DNA from: Aquitalea pelogenes
GTDB lineage: Bacteria > Pseudomonadota > Gammaproteobacteria > Burkholderiales > Chromobacteriaceae
Assembly (NCBI RefSeq): GCF_001515305.1
Contig: NZ_LNQV01000021.1
Span: 1 to 64,000, forward strand
DNA: 64,000 nt
Direction: 5' to 3'
Made by a program: the position numbers and the translations under genes. The notes under the pieces are model-generated. The model was given only the letters and a program-made list of their open reading frames with translations. It did no database searches and was not told the origin of the DNA. Below are positions 1 to 9,846 of the stretch, one piece after another. Each line of letters starts with the position of its first letter. Position 1 is the stretch's first letter.

Positions 1-779
1 GGGCCGTCCGGCGTGTCCAGCAGCGCACCGCTCACCTTGTCCTGTTCGCGCAGCAACTGGCGCACCGGGCTGGACAGGCGCAGTTCCACCCCGGCTTGCA
101 GGGCCGAGGCCCCCAGCGCGGCGGCCAGCGCATTGCCGTTGACCAGCCGCATGCCACGGCCATGCAGCAGGCAGTCGCGCCAGTAGGCCAGCACGCGCCG
201 GGTGACATAGGCAAAGGAGGCGAGCGAGCGGCTGGCGTTGAGAAAATGACGCAGCTCCACACCGGAGGCAATGCCCATGCCCCATAGCGAAATCACGTCC
301 AGCGGCTTTTTCAGCTGGTGGATGTGCGCGCCCAGCAGTCGGCCATCGAACGGTGCCGCACACACCGAACGCCCGCCGCTGGCCGCCCCGGCACTGTGGC
401 CGTGGAAGTCCGGAATCAGGTTGCCGTCGATGAAGCGCAGCAGGCTGTGGCGCTGGAAGAAGTCCACCATGCGTGGCGCGTGGCTCAGATAGGCATCGGT
501 CAGTGCGGGATCGAAGTCCTCTCCCAGTTCGCTGTGCAGGTACTGGCGCGGCAGGGCCGGGTCTTCGTCTATCCCGGCGGCGATGGCCAGCGGGTTGCGC
601 GGCACCCACAGCCAGCCGCCCGACCAGGCAGTGGTGCCGCCGAATTCGGCTTCTTTTTCCGCCACCACCACCTTCAGCCCCAGCCGGGCGGCGGTGACGG
701 CAGTGGCCAGCCCGCCGGCGCCGCTGCCCACTACCAGCAGGTCGCAGTGCAGGGTGTTGGCTTGTGCTTGCTTGTTCAC
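1..779 (-). CDS. FAD-dependent dehydrogenase, C-terminal part beyond window edge
   Basis: About 259 N-terminal residues are visible; the gene runs off the left edge. Near the N-terminus a Rossmann dinucleotide fold reads GSGAGG, followed by EFGGTTAWSGG, typical of the fumarate reductase flavoprotein / 3-ketosteroid dehydrogenase superfamily, which oxidises or reduces C-C bonds next to a carbonyl or carboxylate. I chose the GTG at 779 because TGAGGT lies just upstream and the start falls 8 bases after the AroE-like stop, so the two are probably co-transcribed. The substrate is unknown; the neighbours suggest an alicyclic hydroxy acid. It is paralogous to the FAD protein at 1616-3366. Confidence 0.85.
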   Translation of the reverse strand, partial: MNKQAQANTLHCDLLVVGSGAGGLATAVTAARLGLKVVVAEKEAEFGGTTAWSGGWLWVPRNPLAIAAGIDEDPALPRQYLHSELGEDFDPALTDAYLSHAPRMVDFFQRHSLLRFIDGNLIPDFHGHSAGAASGGRSVCAAPFDGRLLGAHIHQLKKPLDVISLWGMGIASGVELRHFLNASRSLASFAYVTRRVLAYWRDCLLHGRGMRLVNGNALAAALGASALQAGVELRLSSPVRQLLREQDKVSGALLDTPDG

Positions 780-787
780 GGCCAACC

Positions 788-1603
788 TCAGCGCGCCAGC
801 GGACCCTGCGCCAGCAGGAAGTCCAGCATCAGTTCACGCACGGCGGCAAACATGTCGCCCCCCACCACGGTCTGGCAGCCCAGTGCACGGGCGCTTTCAA
901 TCAGCGGGGTGACGGCCGGGGCGGTAATCACGTCGCCGACAAACATAGTGTCGTCCAGCTTGCCGGCATCAATTGGCAGCGGGTCGCTGGCCTGCATGCC
1001 GGTGGGCGAGGCGTTGATGGCAATGGCAAAGCCGCTGGGGTCGTTGCTGCCTATGCGCAGCTGGCCGGGGAAGCTGGCGTCAAGCCGGGTAATCAACTGG
1101 TCGCGGCGGCTGGTGTCGGCGTCGTGGATGGCCAGTTCGCTGACGCCGTTTTCCAGCAGGGCCAGTGCAATGGCCGAACCCGCACCGCCAGCACCCACCA
1201 GCAGTGCGCGCTTGCCTTCCGGCTGGCAACCAGCTGCGCGCATGGCGGCTACATAACCGGCGCCGTCACACATGTCGCCGTGCCAGCTACCGTCGTCATT
1301 GCGGCGCATCACATTGACCGCGCCCAGGCGGCGCGCCCGGTCGCTGCTGCTGCTGCATTGGGCAAACATGGCGAACTTGTGCGGCACGGTGACGATGATG
1401 CCGTCCAGATTGCCCGCCAGGCTGATGCCCTTGACGTAGGCATCCAGATTGGCCGGGCTGACATGGCTGGGCACCAGAATGGCATTACGGCCTTGCTGTT
1501 GCAGGGCGGCGCTGACGCCAGCCGGGGATTTCACCTGGGCGATCGGGTCGCCCACGATGGCCAGTACGCGGGTGGCACCATCCAGTTGCAGGGTTTGGGT
1601 CAT
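788..1603 (-). CDS. Shikimate dehydrogenase-like protein (AroE family)
   Basis: 271 residues, the normal AroE length. The N-terminal substrate domain has KSP near residue 25 and VTVPHK near 70, containing the catalytic Lys. GDMCDGAGY holds the matching Asp, and the NAD(P) loop reads GAGGAGSA. Divergence from biosynthetic AroE and its place between two FAD dehydrogenases suggest a catabolic quinate/shikimate-type or related hydroxy-acid dehydrogenase. The start ATG has TAAGGAG upstream, overlapping the stop codon of the preceding FAD gene 12 bases away, so translation is probably coupled. The cofactor (NAD or NADP) cannot be decided by eye. Confidence 0.85.
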   Translation of the reverse strand: MTQTLQLDGATRVLAIVGDPIAQVKSPAGVSAALQQQGRNAILVPSHVSPANLDAYVKGISLAGNLDGIIVTVPHKFAMFAQCSSSSDRARRLGAVNVMRRNDDGSWHGDMCDGAGYVAAMRAAGCQPEGKRALLVGAGGAGSAIALALLENGVSELAIHDADTSRRDQLITRLDASFPGQLRIGSNDPSGFAIAINASPTGMQASDPLPIDAGKLDDTMFVGDVITAPAVTPLIESARALGCQTVVGGDMFAAVRELMLDFLLAQGPLAR

Positions 1604-1615
1604 GTTGTGCTCTCC

Positions 1616-3366
1616 TTATTGGGTAACGGTGACGCGCGTCGGGGCGCGGGTGTGGCGTTGGCTGGCGTGGGTGGCGGCAATGCTGGCAAATACCAGCGCC
1701 GGGCCGATGGTGATGCCGGGCGCGGTATACACCCCGCCCATGATGGAATGCATGTCATTGCCCACCGCATACAGGCCGGCAATGGGCTGGCCGTCGAGGC
1801 CCAGCACCCGCGCCTGGGCGTCGGTTTGCAGGCCGGTGGCCGCGCCGATGTCGCCCGGATAGAGCCGCACCGCGTAATACGGGGCTTCGGCGAGCGGGCC
1901 GATATTGGGATTGGGCTGACCGCGTGAGGGGTCGCCCATGTTTTGCTGGTAGGCGGTTTCGCCACGGTGGAAGTCGCTGTCCACGCCGCTGGCGGCAAAG
2001 CGGTTGTTGCGCGCCACGCTGTCCTCCAGCGTGGCTGGGTCCATGCCCAGCTTGCCGGCCAGCTCGGCCAGTGTGTTGCCTGCGCTCAGGTAGCCATCGG
2101 CCAGGTAGGGTTCCAGGTTCTTGCCGCCGGGGCGCACCATGCCGATGCCGTACTGGCGCAAGGCGGCAGCATCGCAAATAAGGAAGGCCGGAATGCTGGG
2201 CGTGCTGCGGTTGGCTTCCTGCATGGCCAGGCCAAACAGGTGGTAGGAGGTGCTTTCGTTGACAAAGCGCGCGCCACGGGCATTGACGGTAATCATGCCG
2301 GGCTTGGCGCGGTCCAGCATGAAGTGCGGAAACACCGCCTGGCTGCCATCGGCACGGCGGCGCAGTGATACCGGTGCCCAGAATGCCGGGCTGAGGCTGC
2401 CTTCGGCCAGTTTTGCACCAAGGCCGCGCGCCAGCTGCTGTGCCTGACCGGTATGGCCGGGCGCGCCGGGGCACCAGTCCATCTCTATGCCCGGCAGCAG
2501 GCGGGCGCGTTGTTCCGGGTCGCGGTTGAAGCCGCCGCTGGCCAGAATCACTCCCTGATTCACCTTGATGCTGCGGCTGGTCTTGTCCTGGCGCAGGGTG
2601 AGGCCGTGCACGCCGCGCTCATCGTGCTGGATGTCGCTGGCCTGGGCTCGCAGTGCCAGCTGCACATTGCCCAGTTTCGACAGCGAATACAGCAGGCGGC
2701 CCACCAGCGCATTACCCATCACCAGCCGGGTGCGCGCGGGTAGCTCAGGCGGTCGCTGGCATGGCGCAGCAGCAGCTTGAGCGAGTGCCTGAACGAAGGC
2801 AGCGAGGACTTGAGCTTCAGCAGGTGGTTGATGTCGGTGCGGTCCACCATCATGCCGCCCAGCACGGTGAATTCGGGGATGGGCGGGCGCAGTACGGCAA
2901 ACAGCTCGCCCAAGAGACGGCCATCAAAGGGTAAGGGTTCCAGCGCACGGCCATTGAGGGTGGAGCCGGGCAGGTCGGAAATGTAGTCCGGGTGTTTGGG
3001 GTAGGGGCGGAATTTCACCTCGGTGGCGGCTTCCAGCGCAGCCACCGCCGCCGGGCCGGCTTGCAGGAAGGCCTGGCGCAGTGCCGGGTCGGCCCGTTCG
3101 CCAATGGCATTGTCCAGATAGCGCGCTGCTTCGGCCAGGGTGTCTTGCGGATTCACCCGCGCGCTATGCAGGGTGCTGGGTATCCAGGTAGTGCCGCCGG
3201 ACAGGGCGGTGGTGCCGCCCACGTATTCGCTGTGTTCCACCAGCAGCACTTTCTGTCCGGCAAGGCCGGCAAACAGTGCGGCAGCCAGCCCGGCACCACC
3301 GGCACCTATGACCACCACATCAAATTCACTGCCTTGTGCAGGCAGGTTTTCCAGTTGCAACAGCAT
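1616..3366 (-). pseudogene. FAD-binding dehydrogenase, one frameshift as sequenced (probably intact)
   Basis: Two overlapping frames together encode about 583 residues of a fumarate reductase / ketosteroid Delta1-dehydrogenase-type flavoprotein. The N-terminal half has GAGGAGLAA and YVGGTTALSGG. The C-terminal half ends with the FAD-contact region GATGLQTDAQARVLG and GNDMHSIMGG. The break is at 2731-2736: the coding strand reads CGCGCACC where CGC GGC ACC would keep the frame, a one-base loss that turns GCGGC into GCGC. Both halves are full and conserved, so a sequencing error is more likely than decay. The start at 3366 has GGAGAG upstream. It precedes the AroE-like gene in the same minus-strand operon. 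Confidence 0.85.
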
Positions 3367-3457
3367 GTCAGTCTCTCCGTATTGCTGTCTTGCGTCCGTT
3401 TTGTTGCATAAAAGCAACCAGTCGGTACGTTTTGAGAATTTTTTTTATGGAAGATTG

Positions 3458-4297
3458 TTACGTGCCAGCCGACTCAAGCGCTGCACCGTAGGTGCGCTGC
3501 AATAACTGTTGTGCAGCACTGCGTAGCAGCTTGGCCCGCTCCACGGCACGCAGATGGCCCTTGCTGTGCATCGGCACTTCCAGCGCAATCGGCAGCTCCG
3601 GCGGCAAGGCCAGCAGCAGTTCGCCCAGCGCCAGCCCGCCGTGGCCCGGTGGCATGCGCTCGGCGCGGGCCTGGTACAGCAGTTCTTCCATGCTGTCTGG
3701 TTTTGCTGCCGGGGCATCGCACAACTGCATGTAGTGCAGGCGCTGGCGCGGCACCTCGGCCAGCATGGCCGGGGCGTCCCCGGCGCGGTCAAAGTGGATG
3801 GCGTCCACCAGCAGGGCGGCATTGTCCTGGCCGGCTTGCTCCAGCAACTGCATGGCCATGGCGATGTTGCGGATGTCGGTCCAGGGCATGGGCTCGATAT
3901 TCATGCTCAGGCCCAGTGGTGCGCCCAGTTCACACAGGCGGGCAAAACTGTCCGCACAGCGGGCAAAGTCCGGGTCATTACCTGCCACCAGTACCTCGTG
4001 TGCGCCTAGCCGGGCGGCACTTTCCAGCATGGGCAGATAGCTGGCGACATCCACTTCCGGTTTGAGCCTGAGTATTTCCACATCAGACACTTGCAGGCCG
4101 GTGTCCTGCAGGCGCACCAAGGTTTCGCGCAGCAGCGGGCTGTTGCCCAGCATGTCGTGTTGCGGTTCTTCGGCCGTGGCAGGCAGCAGGCGCAGACCGA
4201 CATGGCTGAAGCCGGCAGCAGCGGCGCAGCTGACCATGTCGGGCGGGGATAGCTCCAGCATGCTGAGGGCAGCAAGGGCGAGCTGGCGTGGTGGCAT
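3458..4297 (-). CDS. Sugar-phosphate isomerase/epimerase-fold TIM barrel, candidate 3-dehydroshikimate dehydratase
   Basis: 279 residues from the ATG at 4297, which has AGGAGA 6 bases upstream. The fold is the xylose-isomerase-like TIM barrel. Four probable metal ligands fall at E135 (NIEPMPW), D165 (LLVDAIHF), Q191 (HYMQLCD) and E240 (IALEVPM). This E-D-Q-E set and its spacing closely match bacterial 3-dehydroshikimate dehydratases of the QuiC type, which make protocatechuate, and the aromatic-acid transporter and AroE homologues nearby fit. The same fold also holds many isomerases and epimerases with E-D-H-E ligands, so the reaction is an inference. It is first in the minus-strand cluster, 91 bases before the FAD dehydrogenase. 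Confidence 0.75.
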   Translation of the reverse strand: MPPRQLALAALSMLELSPPDMVSCAAAAGFSHVGLRLLPATAEEPQHDMLGNSPLLRETLVRLQDTGLQVSDVEILRLKPEVDVASYLPMLESAARLGAHEVLVAGNDPDFARCADSFARLCELGAPLGLSMNIEPMPWTDIRNIAMAMQLLEQAGQDNAALLVDAIHFDRAGDAPAMLAEVPRQRLHYMQLCDAPAAKPDSMEELLYQARAERMPPGHGGLALGELLLALPPELPIALEVPMHSKGHLRAVERAKLLRSAAQQLLQRTYGAALESAGT

Positions 4298-5016
4298 GAG
4301 TCTCTCCTGTGTAGCTGGCGCAGGCGGGTGGGCGTGGTGGCATCCCCCGTGTTGGCCAGTCTGTTTTTCGGTGGCTGATGGCTGGGCAGTATGCAATCGC
4401 AAAAAACGGAATGCAATTCAAAAAAATAACTTTGTTTTGATTTTTTGTTTGATGTGCAGTGTCCGGCAGCCATGGCTGACAGGTGGCATGCATGCGCTTT
4501 TGCTGTCCGCTTTCAGCCGGAAAATGCAGGACTGGCCTGTATTTGTGGTGTGGCAGGACTCAGGGATTTCCCGCACTGAAACGGGGCAGGGAATGGTGTT
4601 TAACTGCTGTTTTCCGGCTGTTGTATTTTTTTAATGTGCTGATTTGGCGTAGGAAAACTACAAAATCAAGGCGCTGGTGCATGCTATGGATATCTGCACA
4701 TGGATGGGGCGCAGTTATCGTAAATCGGTATAACTGATAGATTTTTTGCGGTATGTTTTGAAGATTCATGCCAAGTCAGAATGCATTCCATGCCCAAGAC
4801 GCATGGACAAGCATGCCAAGCTCGGGCTGCACCAGGCAGCAAGCAGTGCACGGCCGGACCGGCCAGTCATCACAGGCAGACTCCTCCCCTCAACAGGAAA
4901 GAAGCTGGCAAGGGACAGTAGCTTCAACGGCCTGCAGCTGACCGGCAAGGGCAGGGCAGATAGCAAGAACAACAAGGCAGCGATTGATAGTCAGCGCTGC
5001 AACAGGAGACAAACAG
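4298..5016. promoter_or_regulatory. Divergent intergenic region, about 720 bp
   Basis: No convincing gene. It separates the minus-strand catabolic operon from the plus-strand transporter and must hold both promoters. A/T-rich blocks lie at 4405-4450 and 4615-4760. The short reading frames inside it lack ribosome sites and protein-like composition. I could not assign an operator. Confidence 0.5.
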
Positions 5017-6387
5017 ATGAGTAACGCCAGCAATGTCATCAATGTTCGGTCATTGATCGACGATCGTCCCATCAACCGCTTTCAGTGGCTGGTGGTGTTT
5101 TTTGGTTTCTGCATTATCGCGGCCGACGGTTTTGACGTGGCCATCATGGGTTTCATCGCCCCGGAACTCAAACGCCTGTGGCATGTGACCAACCCGCAGC
5201 TGGCGCCGGTGCTCAGCGCCGCGCTGGCAGGTCTCACGCTGGGTGCGCTGTTTGCCGGCCCGCTGGCAGACTATCTGGGTCGCAAGGTGGTACTGGTGTT
5301 GTCGGTGTTCTTCTTCGGTTTCTGGACGCTGGTTACCGCCACCTCGACCGACATTACCCATCTGGTGATCTTCCGCTTCCTCACCGGCCTTGGCCTTGGT
5401 GCAGCCATGCCCAATGTCGGCACGCTGGTGTCGGAGTTTGCGCCGGAACGCCGTCGCTCCTTCCTGGTGACCGTGGTGTTCTGCGGCTTTACCGTGGGTG
5501 CAGCCGGTGGTGGCTTCCTGTCGGCGTGGATGATTCCGCACTTCGGCTGGCAAAGCGTGCTGATTTTCGGTGGTGTGCTGCCGATTGCCGTATCCATCGC
5601 GCTGTTGCTGTTCCTGCCGGAATCCGTGCGTTTCCTGGTGGTGCGTAATGCCCCGGCCGCCCGTATTGCCAAGATCGTGCAGCGACTGGCACCGGACCTG
5701 TCGATGAAGGACGCCAGCTTCACCATGGGCAATGCGGATGCCGCGCCCAAGGGCAATTCCATCCGTACCGTGCTGTCGCGTCAGTACCGCTTTGGTTCCT
5801 TCATGCTGTGGCTGGGCTATTTCATGGCGCTGTTCGTGGTGTACCTGATGGGCAGCTGGATGCCGACGCTGGTAAAGGAATCCGGTTACACCCTGGCGGA
5901 TGCTGCCTTCATTGCTGCCTTCTTCCAGTTTGGCGGCCCGGCAGGTTCCCTGTTCATGGGCTGGTGCATGGACCGTGCCAATCCGCACAAGGTGCTGGCC
6001 ATCACTTATGGTCTGGGTGCGGTGCTGCTGTTCGGCTTCACCTCGGTAGCTCATGAACTGCCACTGCTGTGCGCGCTTACCTTCGCCGTGGGCTTCTGCT
6101 TCAACGGTGCCAATACCGGCATGAATGCACTGTCTGCCGGCTTCTACCCCACCGCAGCACGTGCCACCGGTTCCAGCTGGATGCATGGTGTGGGCCGTAT
6201 CGGTGCGGTACTCAGCGCCTTTGCCGGTGGCCAGATGCTGGCCTGGGGCTGGACCTTCTCCCAGGTCTTTGCTGCCCTGGCGGTTCCTGCCGGCATCATC
6301 GTGCTGTCGCTGCTGCTGAAAAACCTGGCCAGCAAGGGCTTGCCGGTACAGCCGGTGAGTGCTGCCAGCAAGGCCATGCACCACTGA
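5017..6387 (+). CDS. Aromatic acid:H+ symporter, MFS AAHS family (PcaK-like)
   Basis: 456 residues with twelve predicted membrane segments. DGFD at residues 37-40 in the first segment is the family signature and is needed for substrate transport in PcaK. The conserved loop 2-3 motif reads GPLADYLGRK at 81-90. Members import protocatechuate, 4-hydroxybenzoate, shikimate-like acids or benzoate by proton symport at the inner membrane. The ATG at 5017 follows CAGGAG by 9 bases. The divergent catabolic operon, the TetR gene and the porin suggest these five units handle one substrate, probably quinate, shikimate or a related ring acid. Confidence 0.85.
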   Translation: MSNASNVINVRSLIDDRPINRFQWLVVFFGFCIIAADGFDVAIMGFIAPELKRLWHVTNPQLAPVLSAALAGLTLGALFAGPLADYLGRKVVLVLSVFFFGFWTLVTATSTDITHLVIFRFLTGLGLGAAMPNVGTLVSEFAPERRRSFLVTVVFCGFTVGAAGGGFLSAWMIPHFGWQSVLIFGGVLPIAVSIALLLFLPESVRFLVVRNAPAARIAKIVQRLAPDLSMKDASFTMGNADAAPKGNSIRTVLSRQYRFGSFMLWLGYFMALFVVYLMGSWMPTLVKESGYTLADAAFIAAFFQFGGPAGSLFMGWCMDRANPHKVLAITYGLGAVLLFGFTSVAHELPLLCALTFAVGFCFNGANTGMNALSAGFYPTAARATGSSWMHGVGRIGAVLSAFAGGQMLAWGWTFSQVFAALAVPAGIIVLSLLLKNLASKGLPVQPVSAASKAMHH

Positions 6388-6410
6388 TGACAAGCTGACG
6401 GGCTGCGGAC

Positions 6411-7067
6411 TCAGTCTGCCGTCCGCTCCAGATAGGCCAATACCGTATCAATGATGATTTGCCGGTGACGGCTGGCGTGTTCGGGCTGGGTGAGATCCCG
6501 TCCGAACAGGCTGGCAAAAGTGTGGCGGTTGGATACGCGATAGAAGCACAGCGAGCTGATCAGCATGTGGACGTCGATGGCATCGGCCCGGTCATGGAAT
6601 ACCTTGTCGGCAATGCCACGTGTGAGGATGCCTTCCACCACCTCGATCACACTGCGGTTGCGCTGGCGGATGATGTCCGAGTCGGCAATATGCCGCGCCT
6701 GGTGAATGTTTTCGATACTCACCAGCCGACAGAAGTCCGGATGATTGTGGTGGTAGTCGAAGGTGAAGCCGGTGAGCAGGGCCATGGCCTCGCGCGGTGG
6801 CAGGCCTTCCAGCTGCAGCTGTTTTTCGATATCGCGGATTTCACCGTATACCCGTTCCAGCACGGCGATGTACAGCTCCTTCTTGCTGTGGAAGTGGTAC
6901 ACCACCATGCGTTTGTTGGTATTGGACTGCTCGGCGATATTGTCCAGCCGGGCACCGCTGAAACCGTGCTGGACAAATTCGGTCTGGGCCGCTTCCAGAA
7001 TGCGCTGGCGCATGCCTTCGGGGTCGTTCTTGCGTCGGGTGGGCAAGCTGGGGCTGTCTGTGGACAT
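6411..7067 (-). CDS. TetR/AcrR family transcriptional regulator
   Basis: 218 residues. The N-terminal helix-turn-helix covers about residues 18-65 (RQRILEAAQTEFVQHGFSG, then NKRMVVYHFHSKKELY), followed by a helical ligand-binding domain rich in His and Asp. It converges on the AAHS transporter (23-base gap) and diverges from the porin across 202 bases, so it probably represses the porin, the transporter and the catabolic genes until a ring-acid inducer binds. I chose the ATG at 7067; a TTG lies one codon earlier. No clear palindromic operator was found in the 7068-7269 gap, which is A/T-rich at 7210-7255. Confidence 0.85.
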   Translation of the reverse strand: MSTDSPSLPTRRKNDPEGMRQRILEAAQTEFVQHGFSGARLDNIAEQSNTNKRMVVYHFHSKKELYIAVLERVYGEIRDIEKQLQLEGLPPREAMALLTGFTFDYHHNHPDFCRLVSIENIHQARHIADSDIIRQRNRSVIEVVEGILTRGIADKVFHDRADAIDVHMLISSLCFYRVSNRHTFASLFGRDLTQPEHASRHRQIIIDTVLAYLERTAD

Positions 7068-7269
7068 CAAAACCGGATACCAATGAAAGGAGAAGTGGCA
7101 ATAAAGGCTGAATCTGCCCGCTTTTGATGACAGATGTCAATCTGGCGACAGCCGTCGTTCGGAGCGGGGAGCGCAGGACAGGGTGGGGCCACTTGCATGG
7201 GCCACGCCCGCATTGAGAATTAATTTTAAATAAATATGAATCTGTGAATAAACAGAACTGGAGATAATC

Positions 7270-8376
7270 GTGAAACACAAGACCCAATTGATGCTGCTGG
7301 CTTCCCTGTCCCCGCTGCTGGCCAATGCCGCGCTGGCGGACGATTCCACGGTCACTATTTATGGCCGCATCCATGCCGACTTTGAAAACACCAAGTCCGG
7401 CGCAGCCAGCACGGCGTTTTCCACCAACAAGGTGCAAAACGACACCTCGCGCATCGGCTTCAAGGGCAGTGAAGACCTGGGCAACGGCCTGAAAGCCATC
7501 TGGCAGGTGGAATCCGGCGTAGCCATCGATGACGGTTCCGGCACCGGCTCCAATACCTGGGCCGGTCGTGAAAGCTTCATCGGTTTGAGCTCTGCCCAGT
7601 TGGGTACGCTGAAGGCCGGTAACTTCCTGGTGGCCATTGACGACCTGCACTACATTGCCGGCAACAGCTTCCAGTACGCCACCGGCATTTCCAACGATGC
7701 CACGCTGTGGGCCAACGGCGGCAGCCTGGCCAGCGGCGGTTTTGATGTACGCGCCGGTAACTCGGTAAGCTATCAGACGCCCAAGTTCAACAATGTCACC
7801 GCCCGCATCCAGTATTCGCTCACCACGGGCACTGGCAGCTCGGAAACCACCAGCCATGGTGCAACGCTGGTATCCGGCAACCTGACGTATGACGACGGTC
7901 AGCTGCGCGTGGGTTACGGCTTCCAGCAAAACCGTGCGATGCAAGCCATGTCCAGCAACTTCTACCAGAATGGTCTGATGCACATGCTGGCTGTGGGTTA
8001 CAACTTCGGCAGCATCTATGTAGGCGGCCTGGTGGAACACGACATCCTGGATAACATCAACCAGACCGGTAACAGCCGCAGCCGCAACTACGGCAGCCTG
8101 ATCGGCACCTACACCAACGGCGCCAACATCTTCTCCGCCCAGTATGGCCAGGCCGCGTCGTGGAAGGGTTCGGCAGCAGTACAGGACAGTGGCGCCAAGA
8201 TGGGCACGCTGGCTTACAACCGCGTACTGAGCAAGACCACCCAGGTGTATGTGCTGTTTACCGAGCTGCATAACGAAGCCAATGCCACGTATGTACTGGG
8301 CGGCAACCCCAGCGCCACGGCCGCCGGTGCCAAAACCCAGCACTCGCTGGCCGTGGGCATGTGGAAAAACTTCTGA
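7270..8376 (+). CDS. Outer-membrane porin, Gram-negative general porin family
   Basis: 368 residues from a GTG start with GGAG 6 bases upstream. A signal peptide (MKHKTQLMLLASLSPLLANAALA) precedes the mature N-terminus DDSTVTIYGRIHADFE, the standard first strand of betaproteobacterial trimeric porins. The protein shows alternating beta-strand patterns throughout and ends WKNF, whose C-terminal Phe is the Bam recognition signature. Its place beside an aromatic-acid symporter suggests uptake of the same anionic substrate across the outer membrane. A stem-loop follows at 8399. Confidence 0.9.
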   Translation: MKHKTQLMLLASLSPLLANAALADDSTVTIYGRIHADFENTKSGAASTAFSTNKVQNDTSRIGFKGSEDLGNGLKAIWQVESGVAIDDGSGTGSNTWAGRESFIGLSSAQLGTLKAGNFLVAIDDLHYIAGNSFQYATGISNDATLWANGGSLASGGFDVRAGNSVSYQTPKFNNVTARIQYSLTTGTGSSETTSHGATLVSGNLTYDDGQLRVGYGFQQNRAMQAMSSNFYQNGLMHMLAVGYNFGSIYVGGLVEHDILDNINQTGNSRSRNYGSLIGTYTNGANIFSAQYGQAASWKGSAAVQDSGAKMGTLAYNRVLSKTTQVYVLFTELHNEANATYVLGGNPSATAAGAKTQHSLAVGMWKNF

Positions 8377-8398
8377 TCCTGATGCTTCCAGTTCAACT

Positions 8399-8430
8399 GC
8401 AGGGTGGGGACGACCCGTCCTGCGGTTTTA
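8399..8430 (+). terminator. Rho-independent terminator after the porin
   Basis: A 10-bp stem (8399-8408 with 8414-8423, two G-T wobbles) around a GACGA loop is followed by GGTTTTA. The next gene starts 16 bases later, so its promoter may lie in or after the stem. Confidence 0.7.
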
Positions 8431-8445
8431 TCTGTTTGTCTGCCC

Positions 8446-9846
8446 ATGCGACTTGCTGACCGACCAAACCCTTCCTCGCTGATCGCCTTGCTGGTGGCGG
8501 CTGCGTTCTTCATGGAAAACCTTGATGCCACGGTCATCAATACTGCCTTGCCTGCCATGGCGGCAACTTTTGCTGTGCAGCCGGTTGACCTCAATATCGG
8601 CATCACCGCTTATCTGCTTACCCTGACCTTGCTGATACCGGCCAGCGGCTGGCTGGCCGACCGGCTGGGCTGCCGTCGCGTATTCATGGCGTCCATCGTG
8701 GTGTTCACGCTGGCGTCCTTGCTGTGTGCCATGTCGCAAAACCTGTGGCAGTTTGCCTCGGCGCGCGTGCTGCAAGGGGTGGGCGGGGCAATGATGGTGC
8801 CGGTGGGGCGGCTGGCCGTATTGCGCAATACGCCCAAGCATAAGCTGATGCAGGCCATCGCCATGATTACCTGGCCAGGTCTGGTGGCACCGGTATTGGG
8901 GCCGGCGCTGGGCGGCTTCATCGCCACTTATGCGTCCTGGCACTGGATTTTCCTGCTTAACCTGCCGCTGGGTGTGCTGGCGTTTGCTCTGGCGTGGTGG
9001 CTGATTCCACCCTCGGCGGACGGGATGGCAAGCAGCCGTTTTGACTGGACGGGCTTTTTGCTGTGCGGCACGGCCTGCCTGTTGCTGATGAGCGGTCTGG
9101 AGCAGGTGGGTGGCACGGGGCAGCTGATGCTGGCCATGCTCTGCCTGTCAGGTTCCGGGGTGCTGCTTGCGGGGCTGTGGCGACATTGCCGCCGTAGCCA
9201 TGCCCCCTTGCTGGATGTGTCCATCCTGCGCATCCGCACTTACCGCACCACTATTGTTGGCGGCTCTTTGCTGCGCGCAGCCATCAACACCACGCCGTTT
9301 TTGCTGCCGCTGATGTTCCAGCTGGGCATGGGCATGGATGCCTTCCGTTCCGGCCTGCTGTTGCTCACCCTGTTTGCCGGCAACCTGGGCATGAAGGTGC
9401 TGACCAGCCGTACGCTGCGGCGCTTTGGCTTTCGTCTGACCTTGCTGCTCAGCGGCCTGGCACTGGTGGTGCTGACCCTGCTGATTGCCACCTTCGGCCC
9501 GGATACGCCGTGGCCGCGGCTGGTGCTGGTGTTGCTTCTGTCCGGCATGGCCCGTTCCATGACCTTTACCACGCTGAGCACCCTGGCTTTTGTCGACGTG
9601 CCGCCAGCACAGATGAGCCACGCCAACACCCTGTTCAACATGCTGCTGCGCATGGCCTATGGCATGGGCATCGCCATTGCTGCCGTCGGCCTGCGCATGG
9701 CTGAATCCTGGCTGCCGCAGGCCAATGCGCTGACGCATTATCATTTTGCCTTTGTCGTACTGGCTGGCCTGACGTTGTTGGCGTTATGGGATGTGTGGCA
9801 GTTACCGGGCAATGCCGGACAGTTATTAAGCCGGCAGCCGGAGTAG
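8446..9846 (+). CDS. MFS drug exporter, DHA2 (14-segment) family
   Basis: 466 residues. FMENLDATVINTALP near residue 20 is the DHA2 motif of EmrB/QacA-type drug:H+ antiporters, and the loop 2-3 motif reads GWLADRLGCRR. About fourteen hydrophobic segments are visible. It lies right after the porin terminator, with LysR downstream, and has no membrane-fusion partner next to it. The start is uncertain: ATG 8446 lacks a good ribosome site, and an upstream GTG at 8404 lies inside the terminator. Substrate unknown. Confidence 0.85.
   Translation: MRLADRPNPSSLIALLVAAAFFMENLDATVINTALPAMAATFAVQPVDLNIGITAYLLTLTLLIPASGWLADRLGCRRVFMASIVVFTLASLLCAMSQNLWQFASARVLQGVGGAMMVPVGRLAVLRNTPKHKLMQAIAMITWPGLVAPVLGPALGGFIATYASWHWIFLLNLPLGVLAFALAWWLIPPSADGMASSRFDWTGFLLCGTACLLLMSGLEQVGGTGQLMLAMLCLSGSGVLLAGLWRHCRRSHAPLLDVSILRIRTYRTTIVGGSLLRAAINTTPFLLPLMFQLGMGMDAFRSGLLLLTLFAGNLGMKVLTSRTLRRFGFRLTLLLSGLALVVLTLLIATFGPDTPWPRLVLVLLLSGMARSMTFTTLSTLAFVDVPPAQMSHANTLFNMLLRMAYGMGIAIAAVGLRMAESWLPQANALTHYHFAFVVLAGLTLLALWDVWQLPGNAGQLLSRQPE

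Noticed and set aside
4746-5024. 92-codon plus-strand frame before the AAHS gene
   Set aside because: Runs into the ribosome site and start of the transporter and has no recognisable features.
5050-8343. Long minus-strand frames at 5050-6393 and 6841-8343
   Set aside because: They overlap the MFS transporter and porin, which have clear family motifs and ribosome sites.
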